Positions 6,472-14,075 of a stretch of 18,023 nt of DNA are shown here, piece by piece; position 1 is the stretch's first letter; each line of letters opens with the position of its first letter. The notes below the pieces were generated by a model, which saw nothing but the letters and a program-made list of their open reading frames with translations, was not told the origin of the DNA and did not search any database. Source of the DNA: G963674505 sp964575975 (GTDB lineage Bacteria > Desulfobacterota > Desulfobacteria > Desulfobacterales > SKZT01); contig CAZNTU010000106.1 of assembly GCA_964575975.1 (NCBI GenBank), forward strand, positions 1 through 18,023, given 5' to 3'. A program made the translations under genes and the position numbers.

Positions 6472-7335
6472 ATGGCAAGGGACGCGACGATGTTCACGTA
6501 TGTAAAGGCGGCTTTTCTCAACCACTGGAACCTGTTGTTTCTATGCTCGGGCGCGGTTGGAGGTCTTATCCTATCGATGCTCGACATCGTGCTTCCGCTT
6601 GTCGGGGCGGCGGAAATCCTTTATCTTGCCGCGATTTCCACCAACGGGCGATTCCAGAGGATCGTAGACGCCGAACGCGGCCGGCCCGACCCTGGCGAAT
6701 TCGACGCGAAAACGAAGGAACTGGTCGCCTATTTGAGCGCCGCCGACCGAAAACGTTTCACGCAACTGAAAGACCTCTGCCTGCAATTGCGAAGCATCGC
6801 CATCGCGGGCGACCCCGACAGGGAAAGCGCGCCAGAAGAGATCGCGATGGTGCAGTTGGACGGCATCAACCGCATGCTGTGGATCTACCTGAAGCTCCTT
6901 TATTCCAAAAACGCGTTGGACAACTATTTCGGCACGGTCCGCGTCGAGGAAATCCGACAGAAGACAGACGCCGTGGAAAAACGGATCGAATCCATGGGGC
7001 CGCCCGAAAACGACGCGATGGAGGAATTCAAAAAGAGGGAATCCCTTTGCGACACGCTGGAGACTTTGAAAAAGAGGTTGCGCAATTTCGAGGAGTCGAA
7101 AAAAAACCACGATTTCATTTGCCTGGAACTCGAACGACTGGCGGCGAAAATCGCCAGTCTCGCCGAGATGGGAGTCAGCAGGCCAAATCCCCGGGCGATT
7201 CTGAACGAAATCGATCTTGCCGCCTCGTCCATCGAACAAATGGAGACCGTCATGCCTGACTTGGAATTTCTATCGGACAATTCGTTCCGGGATTGGGAAA
7301 CGCCGGACTTGCTGCAAGGGAAAACGACTCGGTAA
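6472..7335 (+). CDS. Membrane protein with long coiled-coil region, partner of the VWA protein
   Basis: A 287-residue protein I cannot assign to a named family. Residues about 19-57 are hydrophobic and can form two membrane helices in a hairpin with a short turn. The rest is charged and helical, with heptad-like patterning over about residues 158-232 (runs such as METLKK-like leucine/lysine spacing, FKKRESLCDTLETLKKRL), indicating a soluble coiled coil, probably cytoplasmic. The ATG at 6472 is chosen over 6457 because GGGAG at 6461-6465 is six bases upstream of it, while the earlier ATG has its purine stretch too close. It begins 39 bases after the VWA gene, so the two are likely co-transcribed. 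An inferred role is the membrane or cytoplasmic component working with the solute-binding/VWA protein. Confidence 0.8.
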   Translation: MARDATMFTYVKAAFLNHWNLLFLCSGAVGGLILSMLDIVLPLVGAAEILYLAAISTNGRFQRIVDAERGRPDPGEFDAKTKELVAYLSAADRKRFTQLKDLCLQLRSIAIAGDPDRESAPEEIAMVQLDGINRMLWIYLKLLYSKNALDNYFGTVRVEEIRQKTDAVEKRIESMGPPENDAMEEFKKRESLCDTLETLKKRLRNFEESKKNHDFICLELERLAAKIASLAEMGVSRPNPRAILNEIDLAASSIEQMETVMPDLEFLSDNSFRDWETPDLLQGKTTR

Positions 7336-7346
7336 GTCGCGACAAA

Positions 7347-7823
7347 TCAAGACGGTCCATATTTCAATTCGACGATTTCGCAGGAAATGTCTTCGCCCGA
7401 GACGCGGCATCTCGCGATAGAGCCCGAATCCGCGTGCCTGTGAGGGCCCGAGGTGCCGGGATTGAGATAGATCACGCCGTTTTTTCTCTCTATTTTCGGC
7501 CGGTGCGTGTGACCGTGAATCACCATGCGAAATCCCGCCTCCGAAGGGTCGAATTCCAGGTCGAGAAGATTGTGGAGCACGTACACGGACTTGCTTTCCA
7601 GTTCGACCGTTTCGAACTTTTTCAATCGGAAAACCCATTGACCGTAATCCATGTTTCCCCGCACCGCCGTCACCGGGGCGATTTTCTCCAAAACCTCGAC
7701 GATTTCCGGACCGCCGATATCACCGGCGTGAACGATCAATCCGCATCCTTTCAACGCCTCCAACGCCTCTGGCTTCAAAATGCCGTGCGTGTCGGATATC
7801 ACTCCGAATTCCATTCCGTCCAT
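7347..7823 (-). CDS. YfcE/MJ0936-type metallophosphoesterase
   Basis: A 158-residue calcineurin-like phosphoesterase with the metal-binding motifs in order: GVISDTHG (D and H), VHAGDIGG (GD), VRGNMDYG (GN), and the C-terminal VIHGHTHRP (GHTH). Family members such as YfcE hydrolyse phosphodiesters with Mn-type metals in the cytoplasm; the physiological substrate is generally unknown. Length is typical. The start at 7823 is supported by AAGGA eight bases upstream and by loss of family similarity before it; an internal ATG three codons later is possible. It ends 11 bases from the convergent membrane-protein gene, with no obvious bidirectional terminator, and is divergent from fdhE. Confidence 0.92.
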   Translation of the reverse strand: MDGMEFGVISDTHGILKPEALEALKGCGLIVHAGDIGGPEIVEVLEKIAPVTAVRGNMDYGQWVFRLKKFETVELESKSVYVLHNLLDLEFDPSEAGFRMVIHGHTHRPKIERKNGVIYLNPGTSGPHRHADSGSIARCRVSGEDISCEIVELKYGPS

Positions 7824-8112
7824 GTTCGAAATCCTTTCTTTCGCACTCGATTTTTCGTTTCCACCCGGACCGGGATGGTCTGGTTGCCTTCGAGCGGCCC
7901 GACTTGCAGGCAAACTCAAATTCAAGCTTTCCGAAGCATACAACCAAGCGCCGCGGGTTTGACGTCGGCGTCGGTTTCTTGGTAATAATCGGACCGAAAA
8001 CCGTTCATTAGATACGACAAACGCAAGTTTTTTTCAAATGCCCTTTTCTATGCGAACGGTTTGTGATAGCTGAACGTTCAATAGCGCAAGCAACCAAAGG
8101 ATATGATAATCA
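7824..8112. promoter_or_regulatory. Divergent intergenic region between phosphodiesterase and fdhE genes
   Basis: About 290 bases that must hold promoters for both divergent genes. Composition becomes AT-richer from about 7980. I see an eight-base palindrome GAACGTTC around 8070 but no promoter pair I would defend, and no convincing small gene. A weak AAAGGA at 8096-8101 precedes fdhE. Confidence 0.4.
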
Positions 8113-8991
8113 ATGATCGATAAAGACACCGTCGCCTCGGAAAGAATCAAGGCGGCCGCGAAATCCCTGAGAAAAATTCGCCCGGAATACGGAGGCATCC
8201 TGGATTTTTTCGAAAAGCTTTTCCTGGCACAGGAGGATATAAAAGGTCGGATAGACCTGGACCCGCCGGTCATACCCGACGAAATTTTGAGGATAAAGCG
8301 GAAGGAACACTTCCCGCTGATCGGCATGAACGAATTTTCGGTGGACCGGGAGGCGGCCGAGGAGCTTTTCAGAACCATCTGGAAGCTGATCGGGGAGGCC
8401 AGGTCCCAAATGTCCTATATGGCCATGGATATCGACCAGTCGATTTCAAACGGGGGGCTCGACCCGGAAAAGCTGATCGGGGCCGTGCTGGAGGGAGACG
8501 ATGCGTTTTTGGAAATGACCGCGAACGAGCTGAAAGTGGACAAGCAAGTCCTCGGCTTTCTGATCTACACAGCGATCAAGCCGTCCATAGAGCTTGGCGC
8601 CGAACAACTGGCCGGGTACCTGGAGCCGGAAAGCGAATGGCCCAGGGGCGTCTGTCCCGTCTGCGGAAACTACCCGGGATTCGCCACGCTGGAGGGCGAC
8701 AGGGGCCGGTTGCATTTCTTCTGTTCCTTCTGCTGGCACAAATGGCCGTCGAAACGGCTCTTCTGCCCGTTCTGCGAGACACGCGACGACTCCGGATTCC
8801 GGTATTTCTACAGCGAAAGCGAGCCGGAATACCGGGTGTACGTGTGCGACAAGTGCAAGAAATACGTGAAGACGCTGGACGTCCGGGCTCTCGGCCGCCC
8901 GATGCATCCGCCTTTGGAAACCATAGCCGCCCTTCATCTCGACATGAAGGCGAAGGAGGAGGGGCTGGAAAGCCCCCCGTTCGGGTTTTAG
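8113..8991 (+). CDS. fdhE: Formate dehydrogenase accessory protein FdhE
   Basis: FdhE is a cytoplasmic iron-binding, rubredoxin-like maturation factor for respiratory molybdenum/tungsten formate dehydrogenases. The 292-residue product has a helical N-terminal half and a C-terminal zinc-ribbon-like half carrying four CxxC pairs: C181-C184 (CPVCGNYPG), C204-C207 (CSFCWHKW), C218-C221 (CPFCE) and C245-C248 (CDKCKKY). Pattern and length fit FdhE well. The start at ATG 8113 has AAAGGA about 11 bases upstream, somewhat far. No formate dehydrogenase structural gene is in the window, so its client enzyme is encoded elsewhere. The next gene begins two bases after its stop. Confidence 0.93.
   Translation: MIDKDTVASERIKAAAKSLRKIRPEYGGILDFFEKLFLAQEDIKGRIDLDPPVIPDEILRIKRKEHFPLIGMNEFSVDREAAEELFRTIWKLIGEARSQMSYMAMDIDQSISNGGLDPEKLIGAVLEGDDAFLEMTANELKVDKQVLGFLIYTAIKPSIELGAEQLAGYLEPESEWPRGVCPVCGNYPGFATLEGDRGRLHFFCSFCWHKWPSKRLFCPFCETRDDSGFRYFYSESEPEYRVYVCDKCKKYVKTLDVRALGRPMHPPLETIAALHLDMKAKEEGLESPPFGF
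8961..8976 (+). other. Small GC-rich hairpin at the 3' end of fdhE
   Basis: GGGGCT at 8961-8966 and AGCCCC at 8971-8976 form a six-pair stem closed by a GGAA (GNRA-type) loop. It lies 17 bases before the next ATG, between a purine-rich AGGAGG stretch at 8955-8960 and that start. It could affect coupling or mRNA stability. It is inside coding sequence, so chance is a real possibility. Confidence 0.4.
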
Positions 8992-8993
8992 AC

Positions 8994-9455
8994 ATGAGAA
9001 GAAAAGAAAGGGAACTCACGGAAAAGGCCGATATCGAAGAGATAATCTCCCGCGCCAAAGTTTGCCGCATCGCCATGGTGGACAATGGCGAACCCTATAT
9101 CGTACCCCTTTGTTTCGGTTACAAAAACAACGCCTTATATTTCCATTCGGCCCGCGAGGGACGAAAAATCGACATCCTTGAAAAAAATTCCCGGGTCTGT
9201 TTCGAGCTTGACGTGGACGTGGAAGTTGTGAAGGGAAAAGATCCCTGCAAGTGGGCGATGCGCTACAAAAGCGTAGTGGGCTGGGGCGCCGCCGTGCTGG
9301 TTTCCGACCCCGACCAAAAGCGCGAAGCTCTGGATATTATCATGGCGCACTACGCGGGCCAGGGGGAAGGCGGATTTTCCTATCCGGACTCGATCATCGA
9401 AAAAACCGCCGTGATCCGGGTAAATGTGGGTTCGATGTCCGGAAAGAAATCCTGA
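8994..9455 (+). CDS. Pyridoxamine 5'-phosphate oxidase-like (NimA-type) flavoprotein
   Basis: A 153-residue split-barrel protein. IISRAKVCRIAMVDNGEPYIVPLCFGY (about 18-43) is the strand pair typical of the putative PNPOx / nitroimidazole-resistance (NimA-like) group, and YFHSAREGRKIDIL (49-62) holds the His51 and the Gly-Arg-Lys flavin phosphate contact region. Such proteins bind FMN or F420-like cofactors and reduce small molecules; the substrate is not predictable here. Length is normal. The ATG at 8994 is two bases after the fdhE stop with no Shine-Dalgarno next to it, so translation probably depends on ribosomes arriving from fdhE. A functional link with formate dehydrogenase is only positional. 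Confidence 0.88.
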   Translation: MRRKERELTEKADIEEIISRAKVCRIAMVDNGEPYIVPLCFGYKNNALYFHSAREGRKIDILEKNSRVCFELDVDVEVVKGKDPCKWAMRYKSVVGWGAAVLVSDPDQKREALDIIMAHYAGQGEGGFSYPDSIIEKTAVIRVNVGSMSGKKS

Positions 9456-9523
9456 AGGGTATTCGAGCTTTTTGCGACTTCGGTGCCGCGACGGTAACCA
9501 GACCGTATTGGTTTAGGCTGATT

Positions 9524-9572
9524 CGGTAGCGCCGCCGTGGAAGGCGGCGCTACCGGAACTTTCGGCTTTTTT
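9524..9572 (+). terminator. Large palindrome followed by T tract, probable Rho-independent terminator
   Basis: A perfect 13-pair inverted repeat: CGGTAGCGCCGCC at 9524-9536 and GGCGGCGCTACCG at 9543-9555, six-base loop. A T6 run follows at 9567-9572, about 11 bases beyond the stem. It lies between the PNPOx-like gene and the HD gene on the same strand, a suitable place to end the fdhE transcript. The T tract is more distant than in a classical terminator. The strong symmetry also fits a dispersed REP-like intergenic palindrome. Confidence 0.65.
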
Positions 9573-9617
9573 CCTTAATCGGAGACATTTATCCGCATAG
9601 TTGCTGGAAAATGAAAA

Positions 9618-10301
9618 ATGGAGACATTTTTTCGAAAACATAACAGCTCCGGTGATTCTTCCGATTCCTGGCTCGAAAGCATCCGGCTCGAGGCCGAAAG
9701 GCTGCACCGGGAATCGAAAGGAAGCCACGACTGGGACCACACCCTGCGCGTCTACAGGCTGTGCCTGCGCATAGGCAGGGCCGAGGGCGCCGACATGGAC
9801 GTGGTTCGCCCGGCCGCGTACCTTCACGACATCGGGCGCGGCGCACAGGACCGGTCCGAGGGAAACGTCTGCCACGCGGAGGAGGGGGCGGCCATGGCGG
9901 AAAAACTGACGGCCCCGCTCCCCCTGACCCGAGCGCAAAAGGAAAACATCGTCCATTGCGTTCGGACCCACCGATTCAGAGGCGGCCAAGTCCCCCGGAC
10001 TCTCGAGGCCAAGGTGTTGTTCGACGCCGACAAACTCGATTCCATCGGCGCGGTGGGGGTCGCCAGGGCGTATTTGTTCGCCGGGGAGGTCGGGGCCAGG
10101 CTTCACAACCCGAACAACGACATAGAAAACACGCGTCCGTATTCCGAGGAGGATACCGGTTACCGGGAGTTCAAACTGAAACTTTGCCGGATCGAGGACC
10201 GGATCATGACGGAGGAAGGAAAGCGATTGGCAAGGGAACGCCATGAATTTATGGAAATTTTCTTTAAACGTTTTTTGGAAGAATACGAAGGAAAGAGGTA
10301 G
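9618..10301 (+). CDS. HD-domain phosphohydrolase (YedJ/YpgQ-like)
   Basis: A 227-residue cytoplasmic metal-dependent phosphohydrolase. The HD signature is complete: His41 in HDWDHTLRV (37-45), His70-Asp71 in AAYLHDIGRG, His113 and His118 in HCVRTHRF, and Asp136-x-Asp138 in LFDADKLDSIGAVG. The last motif and overall length fit the YedJ/YpgQ group, for which nucleotide pyrophosphatase activity has been described in Bacillus. The start at 9618 fits family length, though the Shine-Dalgarno is weak. Its stop is five bases before the IMP cyclohydrolase ATG, so it is probably co-transcribed with the purine genes, which suits a nucleotide-related role. Confidence 0.9.
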   Translation: METFFRKHNSSGDSSDSWLESIRLEAERLHRESKGSHDWDHTLRVYRLCLRIGRAEGADMDVVRPAAYLHDIGRGAQDRSEGNVCHAEEGAAMAEKLTAPLPLTRAQKENIVHCVRTHRFRGGQVPRTLEAKVLFDADKLDSIGAVGVARAYLFAGEVGARLHNPNNDIENTRPYSEEDTGYREFKLKLCRIEDRIMTEEGKRLARERHEFMEIFFKRFLEEYEGKR

Positions 10302-10306
10302 GATTT

Positions 10307-10984
10307 ATGTCGATTAACATTGTCAACAAGATAGACGATCTGGTGAAAGTCAAGAACGTTCTCGTAAGCGTGTCCGACAAGAGGGGCTTGGAGGGATTCG
10401 TCCCCGGACTGCTGGAAATCAACCCGAACATTAAGATATTGTCAACGGGCGGCACTTACGGCCGCATCGAGAGCATACTGGGAAGCTCCGCGGACAACAA
10501 CCTGCAACAAGTCGCCCAATACACGGGACAGCCCGAAACCCAGGGAGGTCTGGTTAAAACCCTGGATTTCAAAATCTATCTGGGGCTTTTGACCGAAACC
10601 TACAACGAGGACCATCAGCGAGACCTTGCCCGGATCTCCGCCGTGCCCATCGACATGGTCGTGGTGAACCTCTATCCGTTCAAGGAAACCATCTCCAAGG
10701 CCGGCGTCACGGTGGAAGAGGCACGGGGAAACATCGACATCGGCGGCCCCTGCATGATCAGAGCCGCCGCCAAGAACTTTCTGCGCGTCGCCTCCGTGGT
10801 GGATCCGTCGGACTACAAATCGATCCTCTCCGAACTGGACAAGAACAAGGGGGCCACATCGCTGGAGCTTCGCTACCGGCTGGCGCAAAAGGCGTTCGCC
10901 CACACGGCCATCTACGACGGCCAAATCGCCGATTTTCTCCAGCAACAGAGCCCCGACCAGGTTCGGGGCTGCTACAATAATTAA
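10307..10984 (+). CDS. purH: IMP cyclohydrolase, stand-alone (N-terminal PurH domain)
   Basis: This 225-residue protein corresponds to the MGS-like IMP cyclohydrolase half of PurH, which closes FAICAR to IMP, the last step of purine synthesis. Diagnostic segments: LVSVSDKRGLEGFV (19-32), ILSTGGTYGRI (44-54), PETQGGLVKTLDFKIYLGLL (phosphate and base binding), VVVNLYPFKETI and GNIDIGGPCMIRAAAKNF (the GG..MIRAAAKN substrate loop). It ends near the normal domain boundary. AGGTAGG directly before ATG 10307 supports the start. The transformylase half is a separate downstream gene, 27 bases away with its own ribosome site, so this is a true split and not a frameshifted bifunctional purH. Confidence 0.94.
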   Translation: MSINIVNKIDDLVKVKNVLVSVSDKRGLEGFVPGLLEINPNIKILSTGGTYGRIESILGSSADNNLQQVAQYTGQPETQGGLVKTLDFKIYLGLLTETYNEDHQRDLARISAVPIDMVVVNLYPFKETISKAGVTVEEARGNIDIGGPCMIRAAAKNFLRVASVVDPSDYKSILSELDKNKGATSLELRYRLAQKAFAHTAIYDGQIADFLQQQSPDQVRGCYNN

Positions 10985-11011
10985 AAAACCGAAAGAAGGG
11001 GAGACTAGAAA

Positions 11012-12262
11012 ATGGCTGAAGATCTTAAAAAGATGTACCGGACCATTGTGGAGGACCACTTCCCCCCCAGGATGGAAGTCACCTTCGCCGACGACGACAA
11101 CCGCCAGACCCTGTACTACGAAAGGATGGCGTGGGACATCGGAGGCGTCAAGAAAGGATTGCGATACGGAGAGAACCCGGGGCAGGAGGCCGCCCTGTAC
11201 CGCCTTGTCAACGGCAACCTCGCGCTGGGCCAAACGAAGACGATCGAGCCGGGCAAATATCTGGCGTCGGACTGCGAACTGCTCCAGTCCGGCAAGCATC
11301 CCGGAAAGATCAATCTCACCGACGCCGACAACGCGTTGAACATTCTCCGGTATTTCACGGACAAGCCCGCCGCCGTCATCGTCAAGCACAACAACCCGTG
11401 CGGCGTCGCGCTGTCGGATTCCCTGGCCGACGCCTACGACAAGGCGTACATGGCCGACCGCGTGGCCGCGTTCGGAGGCTGCATCGCGCTGAACAAGCCC
11501 GTGGACAAGGCCACCGCCGAAGCCGTCTACAGACAGTACGCCGAAGTCGTGGCGGCCCCCGAGTTCGAGGAGGGCGCCATGGACATCCTGACCAAGAAGA
11601 AAAACCTCCGGGTGATCAGAATCGAAAACATCAAGCGTCTCCAGGAATTCGTGGGAGAGAAGTACATCGATTTCAAGAGCCTGATCGACGGCGGCGTGGT
11701 CGTGCAGTGGAGCTTCGTCCCCGAAGTTCGCAAAAAGGAGAACTTCATGCCCGCCGAGTGCGAGTACCAGGGAAAACTCTACAAGATCGAGCGCCAGCCC
11801 ACGGCCGCCGAATTGGACGACCTTGTTTTCGGCTGGCTGGTGGAGGCGGGGGTTACGTCCAACTCGGTGCTATACGTGAAGGACCTAGTGACGGTCGGTA
11901 TCGGCACGGGCGAGCAGGACCGCGTGGGCGTAGCCGAAATCGCCAGGGACAAGGCCTACCGGAAACTGGCCGACCGCTACTGCTTCGAGGCTCACGGCAT
12001 CGCATACAACGACATGAAGGACAAGGACAAGCTAAAGGAAATCGACGAGCGCGTGAAAAAGGAAAAAGGCGGCCTGATCGGCGCCTCCATGGTGAGCGAC
12101 GCCTTCTTTCCGTTCCGGGACGGCGTGGACGTCGGCATCCGGGAAGGCATATCCGCCGTGGTCCAGCCCGGCGGCTCCAACAACGACTACCAAGCCATCG
12201 AAGCCTGCAACGAGGCGAACGTCACGATGGTGTTCACGGGGCAGAGAAGCTTCAAGCACTAA
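11012..12262 (+). CDS. purH: AICAR transformylase, stand-alone (C-terminal PurH domain)
   Basis: This 416-residue protein corresponds to the formyl-transfer half of PurH, converting AICAR to FAICAR with 10-formyl-tetrahydrofolate. Key motifs: LRYGENPGQEA (50-60), the catalytic VKHNNPCG (124-131) with the Lys-His pair, DRVAAFGGCIALN, a late SDAFFPFRDGVD segment, PGGSNND, and the canonical C-terminus TGQRSFKH. AAGGGGAG at 10996-11003, eight bases before ATG 11012, shows independent initiation. The N-terminal 40 residues are not typical PurH sequence and probably replace the linker of the fused enzyme. Together with the preceding gene it completes inosinate synthesis. Stand-alone pairs are known in Desulfobacterota, which supports the inferred host. 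Confidence 0.94.
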   Translation: MAEDLKKMYRTIVEDHFPPRMEVTFADDDNRQTLYYERMAWDIGGVKKGLRYGENPGQEAALYRLVNGNLALGQTKTIEPGKYLASDCELLQSGKHPGKINLTDADNALNILRYFTDKPAAVIVKHNNPCGVALSDSLADAYDKAYMADRVAAFGGCIALNKPVDKATAEAVYRQYAEVVAAPEFEEGAMDILTKKKNLRVIRIENIKRLQEFVGEKYIDFKSLIDGGVVVQWSFVPEVRKKENFMPAECEYQGKLYKIERQPTAAELDDLVFGWLVEAGVTSNSVLYVKDLVTVGIGTGEQDRVGVAEIARDKAYRKLADRYCFEAHGIAYNDMKDKDKLKEIDERVKKEKGGLIGASMVSDAFFPFRDGVDVGIREGISAVVQPGGSNNDYQAIEACNEANVTMVFTGQRSFKH

Positions 12263-12294
12263 ACGCCGGCGACAAGCGGCCCTATATCATACCG

Positions 12295-12324
12295 CGACTC
12301 CCGAGCAAAATATCTCGGGAGTCG
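12295..12324 (+). terminator. Perfect hairpin after purH, possible terminator
   Basis: CGACTCCCGAG at 12295-12305 pairs perfectly with CTCGGGAGTCG at 12314-12324 around an eight-base loop, 33 bases after the transformylase stop. There is no T tract, only TTG, so it is either a weak intrinsic terminator or an mRNA-stabilising structure. It also marks the edge between the purine operon and the base-composition-distinct restriction-modification genes. Confidence 0.6.
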
Positions 12325-12360
12325 TTGCGCAACCTTGAAACCTTTAAACGTAAAAATGCA

Positions 12361-13170
12361 ATGAATGAACTGAAGATCGCGCGATCGATTGTCAATGTAC
12401 TTGGTGATTCTCGTTGGATAGGTGTTCAGTTGGCAAAGGTTTATGTAGGTCCCGCTGCAATCACCGAACAGCGTTTTTTGTCGGAAATAGATTCGTTGCG
12501 AATTAACAGGAAAACAATAGATTATGTTGACGACAGATATTCGGGGCACACCTTAACGGATTTTTCGCTCAAGGAGGACGATTTCGTTTTGCCGGTAAAT
12601 GTAAAAAATGCCGGAACAAGATTTGAAAACGCCCAGAGGCTCGTAGGCTTGGAACCGAACGGCTGTATTCCGATACCTGTTTACAAGGCTTACGACGCTA
12701 TCGAAAAGGAGCCTAACTTAATTTATGCGATATCCGTCGATTATTCTCTATTTGAAAAAATCCGCAAATATCTGATTCCGAACTTCGACGAGAATGAGAA
12801 AATGACGTGGGAAATATTAAACAAATACTCGGGGACCAGGATACGAGACGCGGAAGATAAGTTCATTTATGGGATGACGATCAAATATTGGGATTCGCTT
12901 CACCCTGAAATTGAAGATTCTCCGTTCCGTATCATTTCTGCCCGAAAGTCCATTCGAATAATGCAAAAGCATCCCAAAAGAACTCCTGGCATCGGTTTAA
13001 GAGCTTGGGGAACGGGCAGCAACGCCGAGGTAAATGTGCATGTTTCCGTTATCGACGAAACGAAATCCTGGCGGGAAATATTTGAACGCATACTGAAAGG
13101 GGGTCTCGAAAGCATCGTCAGCGCAATCAATCGAAAACGGACAGAAGTAGTTTACGACCCGGAGATTTGA
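12361..13170 (+). CDS. Putative type II restriction endonuclease
   Basis: An intact 269-residue frame I do not recognise as a named family. I assign it by context and a weak motif. It ends one base before the ATG of a C5 cytosine methyltransferase, the usual R-M arrangement. It also contains a PD-(D/E)xK-like arrangement: D67 in TLTDFSL, then N80-V81-K82 in LPVNVKNAGTRF, with Asn in place of the usual Asp/Glu, as some endonucleases show. The rest is mixed alpha/beta without signal peptide or membrane helices. The gene is AT-richer and uses different codons (many ATA, TTA, AAT, TAT) from the purine genes just upstream, which suggests horizontal acquisition. The ATG at 12361 has no clear Shine-Dalgarno. 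Its recognition site cannot be read from the sequence. Confidence 0.65.
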   Translation: MNELKIARSIVNVLGDSRWIGVQLAKVYVGPAAITEQRFLSEIDSLRINRKTIDYVDDRYSGHTLTDFSLKEDDFVLPVNVKNAGTRFENAQRLVGLEPNGCIPIPVYKAYDAIEKEPNLIYAISVDYSLFEKIRKYLIPNFDENEKMTWEILNKYSGTRIRDAEDKFIYGMTIKYWDSLHPEIEDSPFRIISARKSIRIMQKHPKRTPGIGLRAWGTGSNAEVNVHVSVIDETKSWREIFERILKGGLESIVSAINRKRTEVVYDPEI

Positions 13171-13171
13171 T

Positions 13172-13875
13172 ATGAAAGCCGTAAGTTTGTTTTCGGGTTG
13201 CGGGGGGCTTGATTACGGATTCGAAAAAGCGGGATTCGATGTCGTTTTTTTCAATGATTTCGACAAATTCGCATGCGAGACCCTTCGGCTCAACGGGAAA
13301 AGCAACGTCCTCGAAGTCCCGATTTCCGAAATATCAGCCGAGCGTCCATTCCAGAAGGGGAAAATTATTTGTGGCATACCGACCGTAAAGGCGGATTGCC
13401 TCTATTCGGTTGGAGAACCAGGTATTGGAGCTTCCTTCTGAAACTCGCGAAATCGCAGCCAAGCTGGACTATTCAAGCCCAGCCGGGGCCTGCCGTCGGC
13501 CCGTTCCATTGGGAAAACAGAAAGCTTTCCTGGCAAGAACTGGCCGCTCTCCAAACCTTCCCTGCGGAATTTAAAATCGCCGGCCCAAGGATCGAAATTC
13601 AAAGACAAATCGGAAACGCCGTTCCGTCCCTGATGGGCGAAGTTTTGGCCCGCTCCATCGCCACTCGGTTTTTCGGGAAAAAATACGGCGGAGAATACGA
13701 ACTGTCCGTTCCTCGAAAGAAAAACATTCCCGGTCCGGAAAAAACATTGCCTGTACCGAAAAAGTACTATTCCTTGGTCGGAAAGCACGCGCCCCATCCA
13801 GGAACCGGCAAGGGCGCTTTCTATAAGAATCAGGAAAAGAACAGCGCGGGAACTATGTTTGGAACGCGACCATAA
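13172..13875 (+). pseudogene. C5 cytosine DNA methyltransferase with central deletion and frameshift
   Basis: The family methylates cytosine in a short site and protects host DNA from its cognate endonuclease. Motif I is clear at residues 5-22 (SLFSGCGGLDYGFEKAGF), followed by the motif II region FFNDFDKFACETLRLN. The frame stops at 13441. A second frame supplies the C-terminal third: HTDRKGGLPLFGWRTRYW, NRKLSWQELAALQTFP (motif IX region) and IQRQIGNAVPSLMGEVLA (motif X), with the frame closing at 13873-13875. The change of frame falls at 13361-13377. Everything between, including the catalytic Pro-Cys loop and motifs V-VIII, is missing. The joined product would be about 230 residues, well below the family norm, and cannot be catalytic. 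The ATG at 13172 is one base after the endonuclease stop. Confidence 0.88.
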
Positions 13876-13955
13876 GTCTCTTGGGAGCCTGCGGATTTGA
13901 CGACGACAAGCTTCATCAAGCTGAAATCCCATTATTAAAAGAAGACGGTATTTAA
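13827..13955 (+). other. Residual protein-like frame after the methyltransferase, possibly its C-terminus
   Basis: A third frame is open here for 42 codons and reads like genuine protein (for example GNYVWNATISLLGACGFDDD, ending LLKEDGI and TAA). It has no start codon of its own and overlaps the end of the methyltransferase frame, where that frame turns into low-quality sequence (NSAGTMFGTRP). The simplest reading is a second frameshift near 13840 with the true C-terminus here. A remnant of a small separate R-M gene is the alternative. Confidence 0.35.
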
Positions 13956-14075
13956 TTCCACGATAATCATTTTCGATTGAATTCGTGTCGCCCCTTTTTC
14001 CGATTCGCCTTGCCATCGAACCGATCAATGAGAACATTTCGTCATTCCGGCTCGAAAGGAAAAGGAGACAAACCT

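Noticed and set aside
5068..6525. A 485-codon minus-strand gene opposite the SBP-VWA gene
   Set aside because: It is fully antisense to a gene with clear domains, a strong ribosome site and a complete metal site; long antisense frames are expected at this GC content.
10442..11389. A 315-codon minus-strand gene opposite the purH pair
   Set aside because: It spans two sense genes and their spacer, and reads as low-complexity hydrophobic sequence typical of antisense frames.
11131..13170. A 679-codon plus-strand gene
   Set aside because: Its first 380 codons are an off-frame reading of the AICAR transformylase gene; only the part from 12361 is a plausible protein.
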